A DNA stretch of 64,000 nt, taken from positions 1,165,171-1,229,170 of the forward strand of contig NW_008805066.1 of assembly GCF_000004825.1 (NCBI RefSeq), given 5' to 3'. This stretch comes from Heterostelium album PN500 (lineage: Eukaryota; Evosea; Eumycetozoa; Acytosteliales; Acytosteliaceae). The notes below the pieces were generated by a model. The model was not told the DNA's origin. It was given only the letters and a program-made list of their open reading frames with translations, and ran no database searches. Position 1 is the first letter of the stretch, and the number at the start of each line of letters is the position of its first letter. The position numbers were made by a program, and so were the translations under genes. This document shows, in pieces, positions 39,115-50,700 of this stretch.

Positions 39115-40696
39115 ATGAATGACGATATCAATTATAACAATAATTTGTTAAAGTTACCATTTATTTTGTTTAAGAAAATATTATCATATTTAGATGATAA
39201 TATCGATAAGATCGTATTTTCATTGGTGTCTAAAAAGTTATATGACAATAGAAATAGTTTTCTATATATTCCTTTAAACATTACCGATAAGACAACAAGA
39301 TGTATGATAAAGAATCTTAAATTAAGATCATTTGTAAATCAAATAGAATCATATGATCATCAAGATGATAGTTTTCACAAAATAAAAACAATAATAGCTG
39401 TTCATCAAGAGACTTTTTTTGGATTTCCAAAAGTATTCTCAAGTTATATTTTAAAAGGTAAATGATTATCATTTAAATACAATTATAGATATAATAATTC
39501 AAAATCTAACAATAAAGTAAAAATAGATAAACTAGAAAAATTAAAGGAATCTGATATCAGTGATGATATCGAAGAGTTATTCTTCACATGTAACTTCTAT
39601 TCACTACTTAGGATTCCGGCTATCAAAAGGATCAAGTCACTAAGTGTTTCATTGACTGCACCAATCAATTATGCTATCCCAAACAATATCACATCACTAT
39701 GTCTTGTTTTTTATGATAGTCCCGAATCTTTTGGAGAGAATGCAGCATTACCATCACAACTTGAATCACTTACACTCTTTTCACACCGTATGCACCGCTT
39801 TGAAAAAGGATTCTTTCCTTTGACTCTCAAGAAGCTACGATTAGTTGATTCAGCACCAAAGTTTGAGTATGGAGTGTTACCACAAGGTCTAAAGTCGTTA
39901 ATGATCGAATACACATCATACGACCAGCCTATCGCCAAAGGTGTACTTCCGAGTTCATTGAAATCAATAGGTTTGGGATCATACTCTAGAAAACTAGTTT
40001 TCTACAACCCAACAGATATCAATGATGATAGAACTTCCACCGATTTAGAATACACCTATATTCCAAATACCATTAGAATGTTGATGATTGGTTCACCACA
40101 AGACAGAGACAAGAAAACTCTTGATTTAGAATTGCCAAGCTCTCTGAAGAAGTTTGAACTTGGTAAATCGTTCAACCAAAAACTTGGCAAGTTTGTTGTT
40201 CCCAACACTCTCACTAGACTGAGGCTAATAAGATCGGATCAATTAGAGCGGATACCAGCGACTATCGATTTTCTATGTTTAAAGTATATAAACTTGGAGA
40301 TCGCGAGTATGGAAAACATTGGAGATGGCAGCTTCATCAAAATTGGTCTAGGTTTTATTAATAATATACTTGGTGGCCAAACAAAAGTTGGTTTCAATTG
40401 GATCGGACCATCGATAAACACATTAATGATTCCACTTGAAAGGTATGATCAAGCTAAGTACCCCTATTGGAATCAATTCCACAAACGGTTACTACAATCA
40501 TCTTGTTGGACAGAATTACATTGGCTGACGACACTTCAACTCTATAAGAAGGTTGAATGGTCAGAGATTTCTATTGTTCTCGGATAACAATCAAGGTGGC
40601 ATCATCGAATCAAAAGATTTCGACCGTTTCCCAGCTTTTGGGTACTTAATCGAATCATCACCTAAATATGATAATCCTTTATTTTTAAAATTTTAA
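39115..40696 (+). pseudogene. F-box / FNIP-repeat copy 2, frameshifted near the C-terminus
   Basis: It is closely similar to copy 1. Exon 39115-39457 encodes the F-box part and exon 2 starts at 39527, with the same intron position. The FNIP part reads correctly to ~40437, where small insertions relative to copy 1 shift the frame. A single-base loss follows near 40545. The original C-terminus (GGIIESKDFDRF...) is still recognisable up to 40696 in another frame, while the shifted frame stops at 40587 after a novel ~45-residue tail. It is probably a young pseudogene; a truncated but expressed variant is possible. Confidence 0.75.
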
Positions 40697-40830
40697 ATAA
40701 TAAATAATAATAAATTTATAACATAACATTATGAAATTGTATTGTTTTTTTTTCCTTTTTCGATTATGAAATGTTTGTTCAAGTTATTAATTAAAAAAGT
40801 AATCTTAAAAAAGACATAGTAATACTAGAA

Positions 40831-42408
40831 ATGAATGACGATATCAATAATAACAATAATTTGTTAAAGTTACCATTTATTTTGTTTAAGAAAATATTAT
40901 CATATTTAGATGATAATATCGATAAGATCGTATTTTCATTGGTGTCTAAAAAGTTATATCGACAGATAGAAATAGTTTTCTATATATTCCTTTAAACATT
41001 ACCGATAAGACAACAAGATGTATGATAAAGAATCTTAAATTAAGATCATTTGTAAATCAAATAGAATCATATGATCATCAAGATGATGCTTATCACAAAA
41101 TAAAAACGATCATATCAGTTAGTCAACATGATTTTGTTATAGTTCCAAAAGTATTCTCAAGTTATATTGGAAATGGTAAGTAACTATCATATTAATAGAA
41201 TTATAAATAATTATCTTTCAAAATCTAACTTAAAATATAATACGAAAATAGATAAATTAGAACAATTAATGGAATCTGATATCAGTGATGATATCGAAGA
41301 GATAATCGTAGAAAATCAATTCAGTTCAATACTTAAGATTCCAGCTATCAATAGGATCAAGTCATTAAGTGTGTCTCTGAGTGATGCAATCAATTACGCC
41401 ATCCCAAACAATATCACATCTCTATCTCTTTATTTTTACAATAGTGACGAATCTTTTGGAGAGAATACAGCATTACCATCACAACTTGAATCACTTACAA
41501 TCTTTTCACGCCGCATACCCAGGTTTAAAAAAGGATTCTTTCCTTTGACTCTAAAGAAATTGCGATTGGCTAGTTCAGCACCAAAGTTTGATATTGGAGT
41601 GTTACCAGAAGGTCTAGAATCTTTAAAGATTGAATACAAAACATACAACCAACCTATCGCCAGAGGTGTACTTCCGAGTTCATTGAAATCAATAGGATTA
41701 GAATCATACTCTGGAAGATTAGTTTTCTACAACCCAACAGAAATCAATGATGATAGAACTTCCACCGATTTAGAAGACACCTATATTTCAAATACCATTA
41801 GAAGGTTGATGATTGGTACAACAATAAGCTACTACAAAACCCTCGATTTAGAATTGCCGTGCTCTCTGAAGAAGTTTGAACTCGGTACATTCAATCAAAA
41901 ACTTGGCAAGTTTGTTGTTCCCAATACTCTCACACAGCTAAAGTTAATAAGATCGGATCAATTAGAACGAATACCGGCGACTATCAATTTTCTATGTTTA
42001 AAGTATATATACTTGGAGATCACGAGTATGGAAATCAAATCACAAAAGTCTGGTCTTGCAAATTTGGCGATAGGTTTTATTAATAATATACTTGGACAAG
42101 ATAAAGCTGGTTTCAAATGGATAGGACCAGCGATAAAGACATTAAAGATCCCATTTGCTGGTATGACAAGTAAGCTATTGGAATCAATTCCACAAACGGT
42201 TACTACAATCATCCTGATGGACATATTTACATTGCACGAAACATCAAAAACTATATTAAGAAGGTTGAATGGTCAGAGATATCTATTGTTCTGCGAGAAT
42301 AATCAAGGTGGCATCATTGAATCAAAAGATTTCGACCATTTCTCAACTTCCACATACCTAATTAAAACATCACCTAAATATGATAATCCTATATTTTATA
42401 AAATTTAA
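40831..42408 (+). pseudogene. F-box / FNIP-repeat copy 3, F-box exon frameshifted
   Basis: Exon 1 (from 40831) begins like copies 1 and 2, but near 40960 it has two extra bases (after 'ttatat' and after 'gaca'). The F-box frame ends early in IEIVFYIFL-stop. The FNIP part downstream, ~41251-42408, remains open for over 380 codons and still ends in the family C-terminus (STSTYLIKTSPKYDNPIF). The substrate-binding half is therefore preserved while the SCF-docking half is broken. It may be a pseudogene, or a FNIP-only protein starting at an internal ATG. Its stop codon overlaps the stop of the convergent FNIP pseudogene on the other strand. Confidence 0.65.
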
Positions 42409-43794
42409 TTAAATATTCGACCAATTAATATTCCCAACGCTTTACCATATTTTATTTTGTGAAGTTCAAAGATATTGGTTGATTTGCTAAGGATTGATCC
42501 TTGGTTGGATTCGGTAAGGAACATAAATTTGTTGTTGTCAAGTCTTCTTATTCGGAGATAGTTCTTACTGTCATGGTATGATACGTTGATATCGATAACT
42601 GACTCTGGTATCGATGGAAGCAAACTTGGATTGAAGTGGAATTTATCTATTGGTAGATGCAATGATCTTACAGACTTTGGTAGTAATTTAAATCCAAGAT
42701 GGACTGGTCCTCAATTGTAAGAGATTCAAGTGATTGTGGAAGTCGCTTTAGGTGGTAGTCAGTCATTATCGTAATGGTGAGATGTTTGACAGTGCTCGGA
42801 ATGAAGCTGATTACTATTGACTTTTGGGACCGTACCATCAAATGGGTGACAGACTTGGGAATGAAAGAACCATCGATCTACTGTTTGAAATTAAAACAAA
42901 ATCCCAGGGTTTTAAGAGTATCCGGTAGTTTTTGATTGAATGGAGTGTTTGCCTTGGAGGGAGGTGTTCCAACTGAAAGATGTACCACCGACTTAGGAAT
43001 ATAGGTGTTTTCTTCATCATCTAAAACATTCCCATCATTAGGATCGTAGAACACCAAATTACCAGTGTATGTTTGTATAGATAGTTTTCGTAAAGAAGCT
43101 GGAAGTGCACCTCTTTCAATTCTTTTATTGTCTGTCAAACTAAAACCTAAAATCAAACATTTAAGGCATGATGGAAGAAATCCTTTCTCAATGGCGTAGC
43201 AACTACCTATCGATAGATACTCTAGTTGTTGAGGTAACATTATATTTTTCTTCATATCATACTCTGGTTCTAAAGACAACGAAAAATTGATTGTTAAGCG
43301 AGTCAAATTATTTGGAAACACAAAATCTATCATATTGGTGGAGTATATTTCCAAATTTTTGACTCTATCTATACCTCTAATGTCAGAGAGTGTCGATACA
43401 TTCCAACTTAGACCGATTGTATCGATACCTTCAAAATCACTATCCTTTAAATCTAAATATTGACCTAACACACAATTAATATTAGTAAATAATCAAATTA
43501 AGCAAAAATTAAATGTTATTACCATAATCAAAATAGAGGTGGTTTAAATCGAGTTCCACTGATTCTAGTTTTTGGTTTAAAAAGTAAGTCTATACTATCT
43601 CTATTATTCAAATCTATTCTTTCTATTTGATTTTAAATAGAAATCATTGATATGACGATATTTATTGTTATTATTAAAGGTAGATAAAGATATTGATCTC
43701 TAAGATCAAACAATCTTTTACAAACTAGAGTCAAACATATCTGGTCAATATTACTTAAATAGTTTATTAAAATGTGTGGTAGAATTATAAACAT
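42405..43794 (-). pseudogene. F-box / FNIP-repeat pseudogene 4
   Basis: Read leftward from an ATG at 43792-43794 it gives an F-box (ILPHILINYLSNIDQICLTL, then VCKRLFDLRDQYLYL) that soon meets a stop. An exon around 43500-43600 with LESVELDLNHLYFDYG is followed by a GTAATA donor and a GTGTTAG acceptor. The main FNIP exon then runs ~43464-42878 and ends at an in-frame TAG. The same frame continues past it (SFIPKSVTHLMVRS) to another stop near 42712, and the C-terminus (LLPSIPESVIDINV...) lies in a shifted frame to 42405. At least three breaks make this a clear pseudogene, more diverged than copies 1-3. Confidence 0.8.
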
Positions 43795-44110
43795 ATTAAA
43801 TGAAAGAGATCAGATACACATGTATTAGTTGTTCAAATCAAATAATAATATAACTAACACACAACTATTTTTTTTTTTTTTTTGATTTTAAAGCTGCACT
43901 CTTGTTACTGCTCCTTGTGTTTAATTTTTTTTAATAATAGCGGTGGTGTGTTGTTTTAAAGGTATTTTCTTTTATTAATTAATTAAACAATAATTATTTG
44001 TAAAGTTGACTTTGCACCACAAAATGGGGGATCATGTTATATATAATTATTCTTTAGCTTTATTTTATCATATAAATAATAATTATTATAGAATTTAATT
44101 AATTAGTAAA
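43795..44110. other. Intergenic region
   Basis: Divergent promoter region between the FNIP pseudogene and the purine-degradation gene; T run near 43869 and otherwise A/T-rich. No feature recognised. Confidence 0.5.
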
Positions 44111-45587
44111 ATGAATCCTAGTGATAATAGTTTAAAAAGAATAATAAGAGGAAGAAGAGTTGTTTATAATGGTAGAGTTGGTGAGGCTATCTTGGTAGTT
44201 GAAAATGGAGTTGTCATTGACATTCTACCATACAATACCTATTTAACAAACACTGAATTGTTGTTAGATTGTACAGAAAACCTTCTAATAATGGCTGGTT
44301 TAGTAAGATTTGACAACATTGAAAGTATAGAATCATTCGATGAGAAAATACTTTCAATGCCTAAACAAGGTGTTACCACTTTGATTAATATTTTGAATGA
44401 TTCACCAAATCTTTTGAATATTGATAAAGTTAATGAATTAACTAATAATAAAGTAAGATTTACTAGATATGTAGGAATAAAGTTTTAAAAATACTAATTA
44501 ACATAAAACAAATAATAGTCTATTGATATTGGTTTAATAGTTGGTGCCGATACAAACATCTACAGAAATAGAATCTTTAATGGTAGTGTTCTTGGAATGT
44601 TTGATTCAACAGCAAACAATCAAGATATCTCATTATTGACTTCAGACTCTTCAAATAAGGAGGCTAACCATCTTAAAAATAGAGTTGTTAATATTGAAAA
44701 GCTATTGTTAACATCAGAGCTACAGGAATCAAAAGGCATCCAAGATGAATCACTCGTAGCTCTCTCAGAGTCAGCATCAAACATACCTTCAGCACTTGTC
44801 GGTATCAATGATATCAAAGGTACAATAGCAATCGGTAGAGATGCTGACTTTGTAGTTTGGAATCCAGAGAATGGTGTTGTCGAGAAAACCATCCTAAGAG
44901 GTCAAATCATCTACAACAGAGAGAGCTCTCATACATTACCATCACACGGTCAAAGAATAATACCTACATTTATTCAAACATCTAAATCATTTCCAAACAT
45001 TAAGCTACCTGCTGTTCAAAGATTGAATACACTAGATGACAATTGTTTCTTAAAGTATGTTATATATTAACATTAATCATCAAATTAACAATGTAATATT
45101 ATTTTATTTAATCATATACATATATAGTGTTGTTAATTTATTGTTTGAAACAGCACCACCTTTAGCAAGAGGAATGTTAGCAGCTAGACCTTACTTGAAC
45201 TATGAGCAGTTGATTCAAACCGCTATTGAGGTGGTGGCAAAGTGCACACCCGATGAGAGGGTAGAGTTGTTGAATTCACATCCAAAGATTGGAGCTAAAC
45301 CAACAGAGGTATCTACTCTATCCTACAAAGAGCAAGGATATGATAAGCAACCGATGTCGGATGAAGCTAAAGTGCTCGAAAGATTGGCGTTACTCAATGT
45401 TGCTTACCAGGAAAAGTATGGTTTTACATTCATGGTGTTTGTGAATGGACGTTCAAAAGCCGAGATCATTCCAATCCTCGAGAAACGATTGAATCACTCG
45501 ACCAAAGCACAAGAATTGCAAACAGGAATATCAGAGTTTTTTGATATTGCTTCATCAAGGTTGGCAAAGTTAAAAATAGTTGTCTGA
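44111..45587 (+). CDS. Degenerate allantoinase fused to OHCU decarboxylase
   Basis: Three exons: 44111 to a donor at 44453 (or an alternative slightly downstream), 44519-45054, and 45128-45587. The N-terminal part follows allantoinase/dihydroorotase-like proteins (IIRGRRVVYNGRVGEAILVV; then QGVTTLINIL; SIDIGLIVGADTN). The region that should carry the first metal ligands (H-x-H after PGLVD) reads AGLVRFDNIESI, and the central barrel with the remaining His/Asp ligands is missing. The terminal allantoinase segment is kept (SALVGINDIKGTIAIGRDAD). The last ~155 residues are an OHCU decarboxylase with SHPKIGAKP, YKEQGYD and FVNGRSKAEI, the enzyme that converts OHCU to S-allantoin in urate breakdown. 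The decarboxylase half looks active; the allantoinase half can hardly be. Domain order and splice joins are clear; the function of the remnant is unknown. Confidence 0.75.
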
Positions 45588-45921
45588 GGTGTGGGTTGTA
45601 GAAAGAAGATGTTCTGTAAAGAAGAAACAAACAAACAATCATATATTAGGTTACATTAAACTAATTTTGGTATAAGATTACTGTTGTTTATAATAAAATA
45701 ATCATATGTTTAAGGAAAATTAATAGAAAACAAATTAAACAACGACATTCAATGACTGTTTTGTTAAAAAAATAAGAAATTGAAATTTCAATTTTATTTG
45801 TTTATTTTTAATTATTTTAGCAAAAAATTAAATTTTCAATTTTTTGATTTACAATTTAAACCAATTCAATAATTAAACAATTAATTGAAAATATATTTAC
45901 CAAAGTTATTTCTTTTAAAAA
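45588..45921. other. Intergenic region
   Basis: A/T-rich spacer between the OHCU decarboxylase fusion and the kinase-like gene; nothing recognised. Confidence 0.5.
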
Positions 45922-47334
45922 ATGGATTATTATAAAACTTTAGCTGGATATTATATCAGTAAGAATATTAGATATCTAAAGAGTTTTACACCTTTGACTC
46001 TTGAAGTGGTAACACAAAACGATTTCACAGTGTCTTGGTTGGAATGGGCTATGAATGGTGAGAGTAAATCATTCAAATCATATAGATTAACCGGCTTTGA
46101 GCTGAACGACAAGGTTACCGGTGGTTTTGTCAGTGATATTACAAGAGTGAACTTGACTTGGGAGTTGCGTGCCGGACAACAACCAGCGAGTCAGGCACCG
46201 CCATCTACTGTGCTGGTCAAATGTATCAAGCAGGATTTCTATAATTTCCGTATTGCTCAGACAATGGCATTCCACAGAGAAGCTTGGTTCTTCTTGAATT
46301 GGCACAAGCTCGACTTGGGAATCGACCTGATGCCACGTTGCTACCATGCTTCCATCTCTAAAGATTCTACAAATTTCATCATTTTGATGGAAGATCTCGG
46401 CAATGGAAAGGCATACAATGGAAGTGTGCTTCTCGGTAACCAGTGTTGGGGTGAGCCCAAGGAGGAGTTGCCACCTCACCTCAGAAGATTCACATTCGAT
46501 TCCATTGCAATGTTGGAGGAGATCTTTGTAAAGATGGCCGATTTCCATTCAAAAACATGGCGTCGTGCATCGTTGTTGGATGTGCCCGAGTTGAATTTTG
46601 CCAAGTGGCTCAAAGGTGAAGATCGTTCACAATGGGAGCTTGGTATCTCTACAATCCGCAAACTCTGGGCCAACTTGAAACAGAGCAAGACTGCTTCACA
46701 AATGTCAAAGGTCTTGGTTGAAACAATGGATAAAGCACTTGCTAACACAAACTGGGAAAAGTTCCAAGGTCAATTCAATATCAACCTCAATCCAACTTTG
46801 CCGTACTGTTTGATTCATGGTGATTTCCACGGTGCCAATCTCCTGTGGAATCCAGAGCCTGCAGTTCATAGAAAGTCAAGTTACAACAACGACGAAGCTG
46901 AAGAAGTCAATCAACAACCAACCAATTCATCAGATAAACCACCATTCTATTTGGTAGATTGGGCTGGTGTAGGTGTTTTCTGTCCATTCACTGATTTGGC
47001 GCAGTTTGTAATTTCCAATGTTGAAATTTCCTATCGTCAAATGAATGAAGAGAGAATCCTCAGACTCTACTGGAATAAATTAATTTCCAACGGAGTAATC
47101 AATGCCCGCGATTATCCATTCCACAAATGCTACGAACGCTATATCCTCGGTGGTACTGAACGTTGGTTGCAAATGTTTACTTTGATGGCACCGTCAATAC
47201 CTGATTTCGCTGTTGAATATTTCCATAACCAAGTAGCTTCATTTATTGTCGACCACAAAGATATCATCGATGAAAATGAATTGGCACTAATGTCATCATA
47301 CCCTCTTGTAGAATTCCAAGTTGATCTCAAATAA
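45922..47334 (+). CDS. APH/choline-kinase-like small-molecule kinase
   Basis: Single exon, 470 aa, no introns. The catalytic loop of the aminoglycoside-phosphotransferase/choline-kinase superfamily is present as YCLIHGDFHGANLLW (His-Gly-Asp, Asn five residues after the Asp), followed by FYLVDWAGVG in place of DFG. Upstream, STVLVKCIK fits the ATP-anchoring Lys strand, with FILMEDLG as the hinge. It resembles the EcKinase-like/CHK group common in protists and insects. It should transfer phosphate from ATP to a small hydroxylated or amino compound in the cytosol; the substrate is unknown. All catalytic residues that I can identify are intact. Confidence 0.8.
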   Translation: MDYYKTLAGYYISKNIRYLKSFTPLTLEVVTQNDFTVSWLEWAMNGESKSFKSYRLTGFELNDKVTGGFVSDITRVNLTWELRAGQQPASQAPPSTVLVKCIKQDFYNFRIAQTMAFHREAWFFLNWHKLDLGIDLMPRCYHASISKDSTNFIILMEDLGNGKAYNGSVLLGNQCWGEPKEELPPHLRRFTFDSIAMLEEIFVKMADFHSKTWRRASLLDVPELNFAKWLKGEDRSQWELGISTIRKLWANLKQSKTASQMSKVLVETMDKALANTNWEKFQGQFNINLNPTLPYCLIHGDFHGANLLWNPEPAVHRKSSYNNDEAEEVNQQPTNSSDKPPFYLVDWAGVGVFCPFTDLAQFVISNVEISYRQMNEERILRLYWNKLISNGVINARDYPFHKCYERYILGGTERWLQMFTLMAPSIPDFAVEYFHNQVASFIVDHKDIIDENELALMSSYPLVEFQVDLK

Positions 47335-47711
47335 AACAAATGAGTTACAGTTACATTTTCAATTACAAAGATGAAAAGGTTATTGTTTTTTTATAAAAGA
47401 TAATTGAAAATCATTCAAATGGTTTTAATAAAATAGTCGCTCCCTTTTCAGATCTAGAACAAATCGAATAGTAAAAAAAAAACTAAAAATCCTTGAGGAG
47501 AATTCTTTAAAACCTGGGTTATTCTATTGAAAATTATATTTTTAATCATTTTTTAAGTTGAAAAATCAAGAATTTAGGTTTTGAACATTGTTCTCACGAT
47601 TTAATTGTTTTTACTTGAAAGTATTTATAATTTTTGTAAATTTATTGTTAATCATTTATCTTTTATCTATTGTATTAAATTTGTAAAAAAACACAAACTA
47701 TTTTTAATCCG
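47335..47711. other. Intergenic region before the giant gene
   Basis: Terminator of the kinase-like gene and promoter of the giant gene; A/T-rich, no ORF or RNA gene recognised. Confidence 0.5.
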
Positions 47712-50700
47712 ATGAGCACAAATAATAACACCATTAGAATTGACCCTTCAAAGGTCAAACCTCAAGCTCAGTAAGTCCATTTTTTTTTATGTTTTTTGTT
47801 TGCAATGAAGATCATAACTAATCACTATTATAAAAAGACCAGGATGGACTTCAACAAAGAATAGAGTTATTGAATCTGAAGCAAAGAACCTTGCAACTGG
47901 GGGTACACAGTAGTTATTAAAATAGTAAATAATGTAAATATTATAATACTAATCAATGAAATGATTCTAGGTTTCAAAAAGGATTGTTTAACAAACAAGA
48001 ACGGGAAGTACTCAAACAGTGGCATCAAACAAAAGAATATAAATGCCCAATTTCCGGTAAGACTGCAAGAAGCGGTAGTCAATTGCTAACTGCAATCAAC
48101 CGAGCTAGAAGAGCAAATGATCCACAAACTGTAATTCATTGTCACCACATCAACAGTAAGAAACATAACCCTGAATTGAAGCATGATCCTAGAAATCTGT
48201 TACTCGTTAATGAAAAGAACCACAGAGAAGCCAAACAGGCACACCGTGGTGGTTCAACCCAGCGCGAGGTCAATGGTCGATTGATTGATAGAGAAGCTTC
48301 AATTGCCATTCGATTGAGGGATGGTCAAAAAAAAAATCCTGAATCTCAACAAAGACGTGCCAATATAGAACAAAGAGGAAAGGAAGTGCGCGAGAAATTC
48401 GAGCAACGACAGTTCCAACAGAATGTTAAAGTTTCTTCTTTGGAAAAGTCATATAATAGCAGCAATAGAGCTAGCCAGTTTCAACACCCATCTTCAGCTA
48501 CCAAGGGTGGTGCAATGGCAGGTGAGATAGGTGGTGTAGCTGTCACCTCTGCTGACGGATTCAAAGATTGGGATAAGAATATCAATTGTTTCAATCAGTC
48601 GGTTCATACCATTTGTATTCCAAATGAAACCGATGGTAATGATGTTTCGGAATGGAGTTCATCAGATATCTCACAAATCATGGTTGAACTATGCAATGGT
48701 ATTCATCAGTATGGTACCATTCCATTCTTTTCATTGCATTTCAATCAAGATGGAAGTATGTACACTGTTCTACACCCAGCCTACCATAATACTCTTGTTG
48801 GAAAGGTCATCTTAATCCTCGATTACTATATGAAAGGATTTATCAATGGTGGATTCCTACAGGAGGAATATGCTATGCGATGGAGTGAAAAAACAAGAAC
48901 ACTTGATCCAAATGCATTGAAAAACCACATGGTCGATATCAAAGAGGAAATCACCAATGGTTCGTGGAAGAACATCAAAGGTCTGGAGGACTATAAATCA
49001 CTTAGAGAGCGTGCCTTTGAAATGGGATTAGAAGGTGAGAATGGACTGCGTGAATTGGAAATGAAATTCAAGGAAATGGTGGCAAACGAAAGTTCTGGTT
49101 CCGGTGATGTAGATATTGCCCTGCAAATGCTACTGAATGCCACTGAGAATTTGAACAAAGTATCAGGTTTAAAGTATCAGACTTCATTCAGAATACTTGC
49201 ATCAGAAAGATCGGCCAGTTGTGTTGATGGTGTGTTTATGGTTGATGGTGATTTTGAGGTCAAATACACAATCGAGCCAACACCCGCCTATCAAGAGTAC
49301 TTAGATGCCTATTTGACATACTTTGGATCACTACCAATCGAGCACCAATTACAAGAGGAGTTGTACAAAGAAGCAGCTCAAGCTATCCATGATCAAATGC
49401 CATTGCTTCCACCATGCAAACGATACTTCCGACTTCTCAAACATATATCGTTTTTATCATCTTATATCTCTACATTGATGGGTTGTGGACAAACTCCAGA
49501 CGTAGTCTCTTTGACAGACAACCATGCACCAGTTGACCAAACTCCAAACTTACTTCCTCCACTACCAGTTCGATACTATGAACCTGTGAATTTAACATTA
49601 ACAGTATCAGAAATCATCACTACCATGGAAAGGAACAAGCCTTTAATCACTAAATTCCATGGATATCTAAACTCTTTGTTTAGAGCTACTACAAGAGATG
49701 GTGATACATTAAACAAATATTCCGAACTTCAAAGTGAAATTCGTTCAACCATAAACAATATACTCCGAAATAAATTGTCGAATCTCGGTGTCAATGGTGG
49801 TAATCTCAATTCTTCCATTCAGAGGCTAGCTAGTGGATTCCTACAGTTGATTTCTATGATTGTTGGAACCAACTCAACCCAAGTCTACACCACACTGGTG
49901 AAAGATGTCATGAAACCAATGATCCAATTGTTGGAACGTTACAATGAAGTTGCAGCCAACTACCAAGCGCCATGGCCAAGATTAGAAGAGATTGAGAACG
50001 ATCCAAATGTGGTAGAAGCTTTCCAAGCTAAACTAAAGGACTATGCCATCTCGCTTGAAGACTTGAAAATCAGTGCCATGCTCATTCTCGAGTCTTGCAA
50101 AAATCATATTTTAAAGGATTTTTGTAGCGGATGCAAAGGTGATATAAAGACACACAAAGTCAATGTCAAAATTGAAAACTCAGAGTGCAGAAATGAATAT
50201 GTCAATTCATTGTTGGCTCAATTCCGTTCAATGATTGACCAATTAAGGTTGAAATATCAAAGTGAGGGTTTCTTTACCAAAATATTTTCCAATACATCTG
50301 TAAGTTGAATTCATATTTATTTTAATATTCTAATGTTATCGGTTAACTAATTATTTTTATATTACTATAGGCTGAATTAAACAGAGTAAAGCAAATGTAT
50401 GATAGAATATCACATGGTTATTGTGATATCATAAATGAAGTCATTAGAGTCACACTTCCAGAATGGGAATTAGCTGTTGCCGAGAAGCTACAGGTATTGG
50501 CTCCTGTAACCGAAGCTACCAAAGAGTTTTTCGATGATAATCTTATAAACTATGGAAAGTCGACAACAACACTGCTACGAGAAAGAATTGGAGATATGGA
50601 TATTTTGAAAATGGTTGGAGAAACCAGAAACGATAAGATGTTTGATCTTATTTCTAAGAGTTCATCAAAGACATCTGACAGATTTGCCAATTTCCTCAAT

